In this document: positions 4,511 through 5,213 of the stretch, one piece after another
How the letters are laid out: each line of letters starts with the position of its first letter
How positions within the stretch are numbered: the stretch's first letter is position 1
NCBI GenBank assembly: GCA_030632725.1
Contig: DAOVUF010000321.1
Coordinates: 1 to 5,213 of the forward strand
Reading direction: 5' to 3'
Source of the DNA: QNES01 sp023143415
GTDB lineage: Bacteria; Pseudomonadota; Gammaproteobacteria; Beggiatoales; Beggiatoaceae
Length of the DNA: 5,213 nt
The notes under the pieces: model-generated
Told to the model about the DNA's origin: nothing
Databases searched by the model: none
What the model saw: the letters and a program-made list of their open reading frames with translations, nothing else
Translations under genes and position numbers: made by a program

Positions 4511-5213
4511 ATGCTAAAAAATCAAAATGTACTAAGAAAATTACGTCCAATTTCGGTGCTATTACTCGTGTATATAGTAGGTTGTGCCCCTATTTATACA
4601 GAAAGAACAGATTATCCGATAGGAATGGGGGTTGGTGGTGTGGCGAGCCAGCAGAGTGAAATCCATACTCATTCTTCTACGACTTATGTGCCAACCCCGA
4701 TATTCATTTCGCCTGAGGAGGAGTTCAGGTATAGGCGACATTATTATAGCCCACATTATAGGCAAGATTATTATACGAGTGAACCCCGTGTGCGAAAAAT
4801 GAGAAAGGCGAAGAAAGGTCGAAATCGCGCTCACGCAAAGAAGCGGAAAACCGCGACTTCTGCAAGGCAAGATCAAACACTGCCAAAATACGCGCCAAAA
4901 CAGGCGATTGGGCATAAACCCGCTTTTCCTATCAATCAGAAACCGAGTCAAAATGTACCACAGGTGATAGAGAACAGGCAACCCGCATTTTCTATCAATC
5001 GGAAACCGAGTCAAAATGTACCACAGGTGATAGAGAACAGGCAACCCGCATTTTCTATCAATCGGAAACCGAGTCAAAATGCTCCACAGGTGATAGAGAA
5101 CAGGCAACCCGCATTTTCTATCAATCGGAAACCGAGTCAAAATGCTCCACAGGTGATAGAGAACAGGCAACCCGCATTTTCTATCAATCGGAAACCGAGT
5201 CAAAATGTACCAC
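4511..5213 (+). CDS. Lipoprotein with 21-residue tandem repeats (3' end beyond window)
   Basis: An open frame runs from ATG 4511 to the right edge without a stop, giving 234 complete codons. The N-terminus has a basic start (K3, R9, K10, R12), a hydrophobic stretch (14-23, ISVLLLVYIV) and lipobox IVGC with Cys25, so the product should be lipid-modified and membrane-anchored. Residues 72-90 are rich in Tyr, His and Arg (RYRRHYYSPHY). Residues 93-113 are strongly basic, with Lys, Arg and His at about two thirds of positions. From residue 137, units of 21 residues (PAFSINRKPSQ then NVPQVIENRQ) repeat four full times plus a partial fifth. I do not recognise the family. The Pro/Gln/Asn-rich repeat suggests a flexible stalk. 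The basic segment might bind acidic surface polymers such as peptidoglycan-associated glycans, lipopolysaccharide phosphate or DNA; that is a guess. The reverse strand is also open across the repeat, but only this frame has a ribosome site and lipobox. Confidence 0.85.
   Translation, partial: MLKNQNVLRKLRPISVLLLVYIVGCAPIYTERTDYPIGMGVGGVASQQSEIHTHSSTTYVPTPIFISPEEEFRYRRHYYSPHYRQDYYTSEPRVRKMRKAKKGRNRAHAKKRKTATSARQDQTLPKYAPKQAIGHKPAFPINQKPSQNVPQVIENRQPAFSINRKPSQNVPQVIENRQPAFSINRKPSQNAPQVIENRQPAFSINRKPSQNAPQVIENRQPAFSINRKPSQNVP
4919..5213 (+). repeat. 63-bp coding minisatellite, four full copies and one partial
   Basis: Copies occupy 4919-4981, 4982-5044, 5045-5107, 5108-5170 and 5171-5213 (cut by the window edge). 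Copies 2-5 are identical over the visible bases except one codon, which reads GTA, GCT, GCT, GTA (Val or Ala). Copy 1 also has GTA and differs from copy 2 at three positions. The near identity points to recent amplification by slippage or unequal crossing-over, and the number of copies may vary between strains. The period is a multiple of three, so copy-number change keeps the lipoprotein in frame. Confidence 0.95.

Noticed and set aside
4471..4659. 62-codon plus-strand frame
   Set aside because: It overlaps the lipoprotein start in another frame and has no ribosome site or recognisable features.
4562..5203. Long minus-strand frame (213 codons) with a repeated TRFPIDRKCGLP motif
   Set aside because: It is the antisense of the lipoprotein repeat. 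A 63-bp period keeps any stop-free antisense frame open. It has no signal peptide of its own, and the plus frame has a lipobox and ribosome site.

Overview
The window looks like an accessory stretch of a bacterial chromosome, AT-rich in its intergenic regions and crowded with short palindromic repeats. The signal-peptide proteins, the lipoprotein lipobox and the repeats rich in GGGGCAATCC / GGTTGCCC fit a gammaproteobacterium, possibly one of the repeat-rich sulfur bacteria (Thiotrichales). That placement is an impression from memory of similar sequences, not a search result. No rRNA, tRNA, CRISPR array or transposase gene was seen.

Layout. Positions 1-1283 (+) hold most of a PIF1/RecD-like superfamily 1 DNA helicase whose reading frame is still open at the left edge. 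Positions 1284-1556 hold a doubled copy of a MITE-like inverted-repeat element, then a 33-nt palindrome and a probable terminator for the opposite strand. Positions 1557-3674 (-) encode a secreted subtilisin-family (S8) protease with signal peptide, I9-like propeptide, full catalytic residues and a repeat-built C-terminal domain that looks like a beta-propeller. Positions 3675-3856 are an AT-rich divergent promoter region, followed by a doubtful 35-codon ORF (3857-3964). Positions 3965-4510 hold no convincing gene. They contain a second, single copy of the same MITE-like element (4034-4133), a second member of the 33-nt palindrome family (4334-4366) and a 20-bp perfect hairpin (4373-4418). From 4511 to the right edge (+) runs a lipoprotein gene with no stop codon in the window; its C-terminal part is a 63-bp (21-residue) tandem repeat.

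Functional links. Helicase and protease genes are convergent, protease and lipoprotein are divergent, so there is no operon. The helicase acts on DNA in the cytoplasm. The protease is exported, and the lipoprotein should be membrane-anchored facing the periplasm or outside. I see no evidence that they form one system. The most informative parts are the repeats: two loci of one MITE-like family with a reconstructable empty site, two palindromes whose stems differ by compensatory changes, three arms that allow alternative pairing upstream of the lipoprotein gene, and a recently amplified coding minisatellite.
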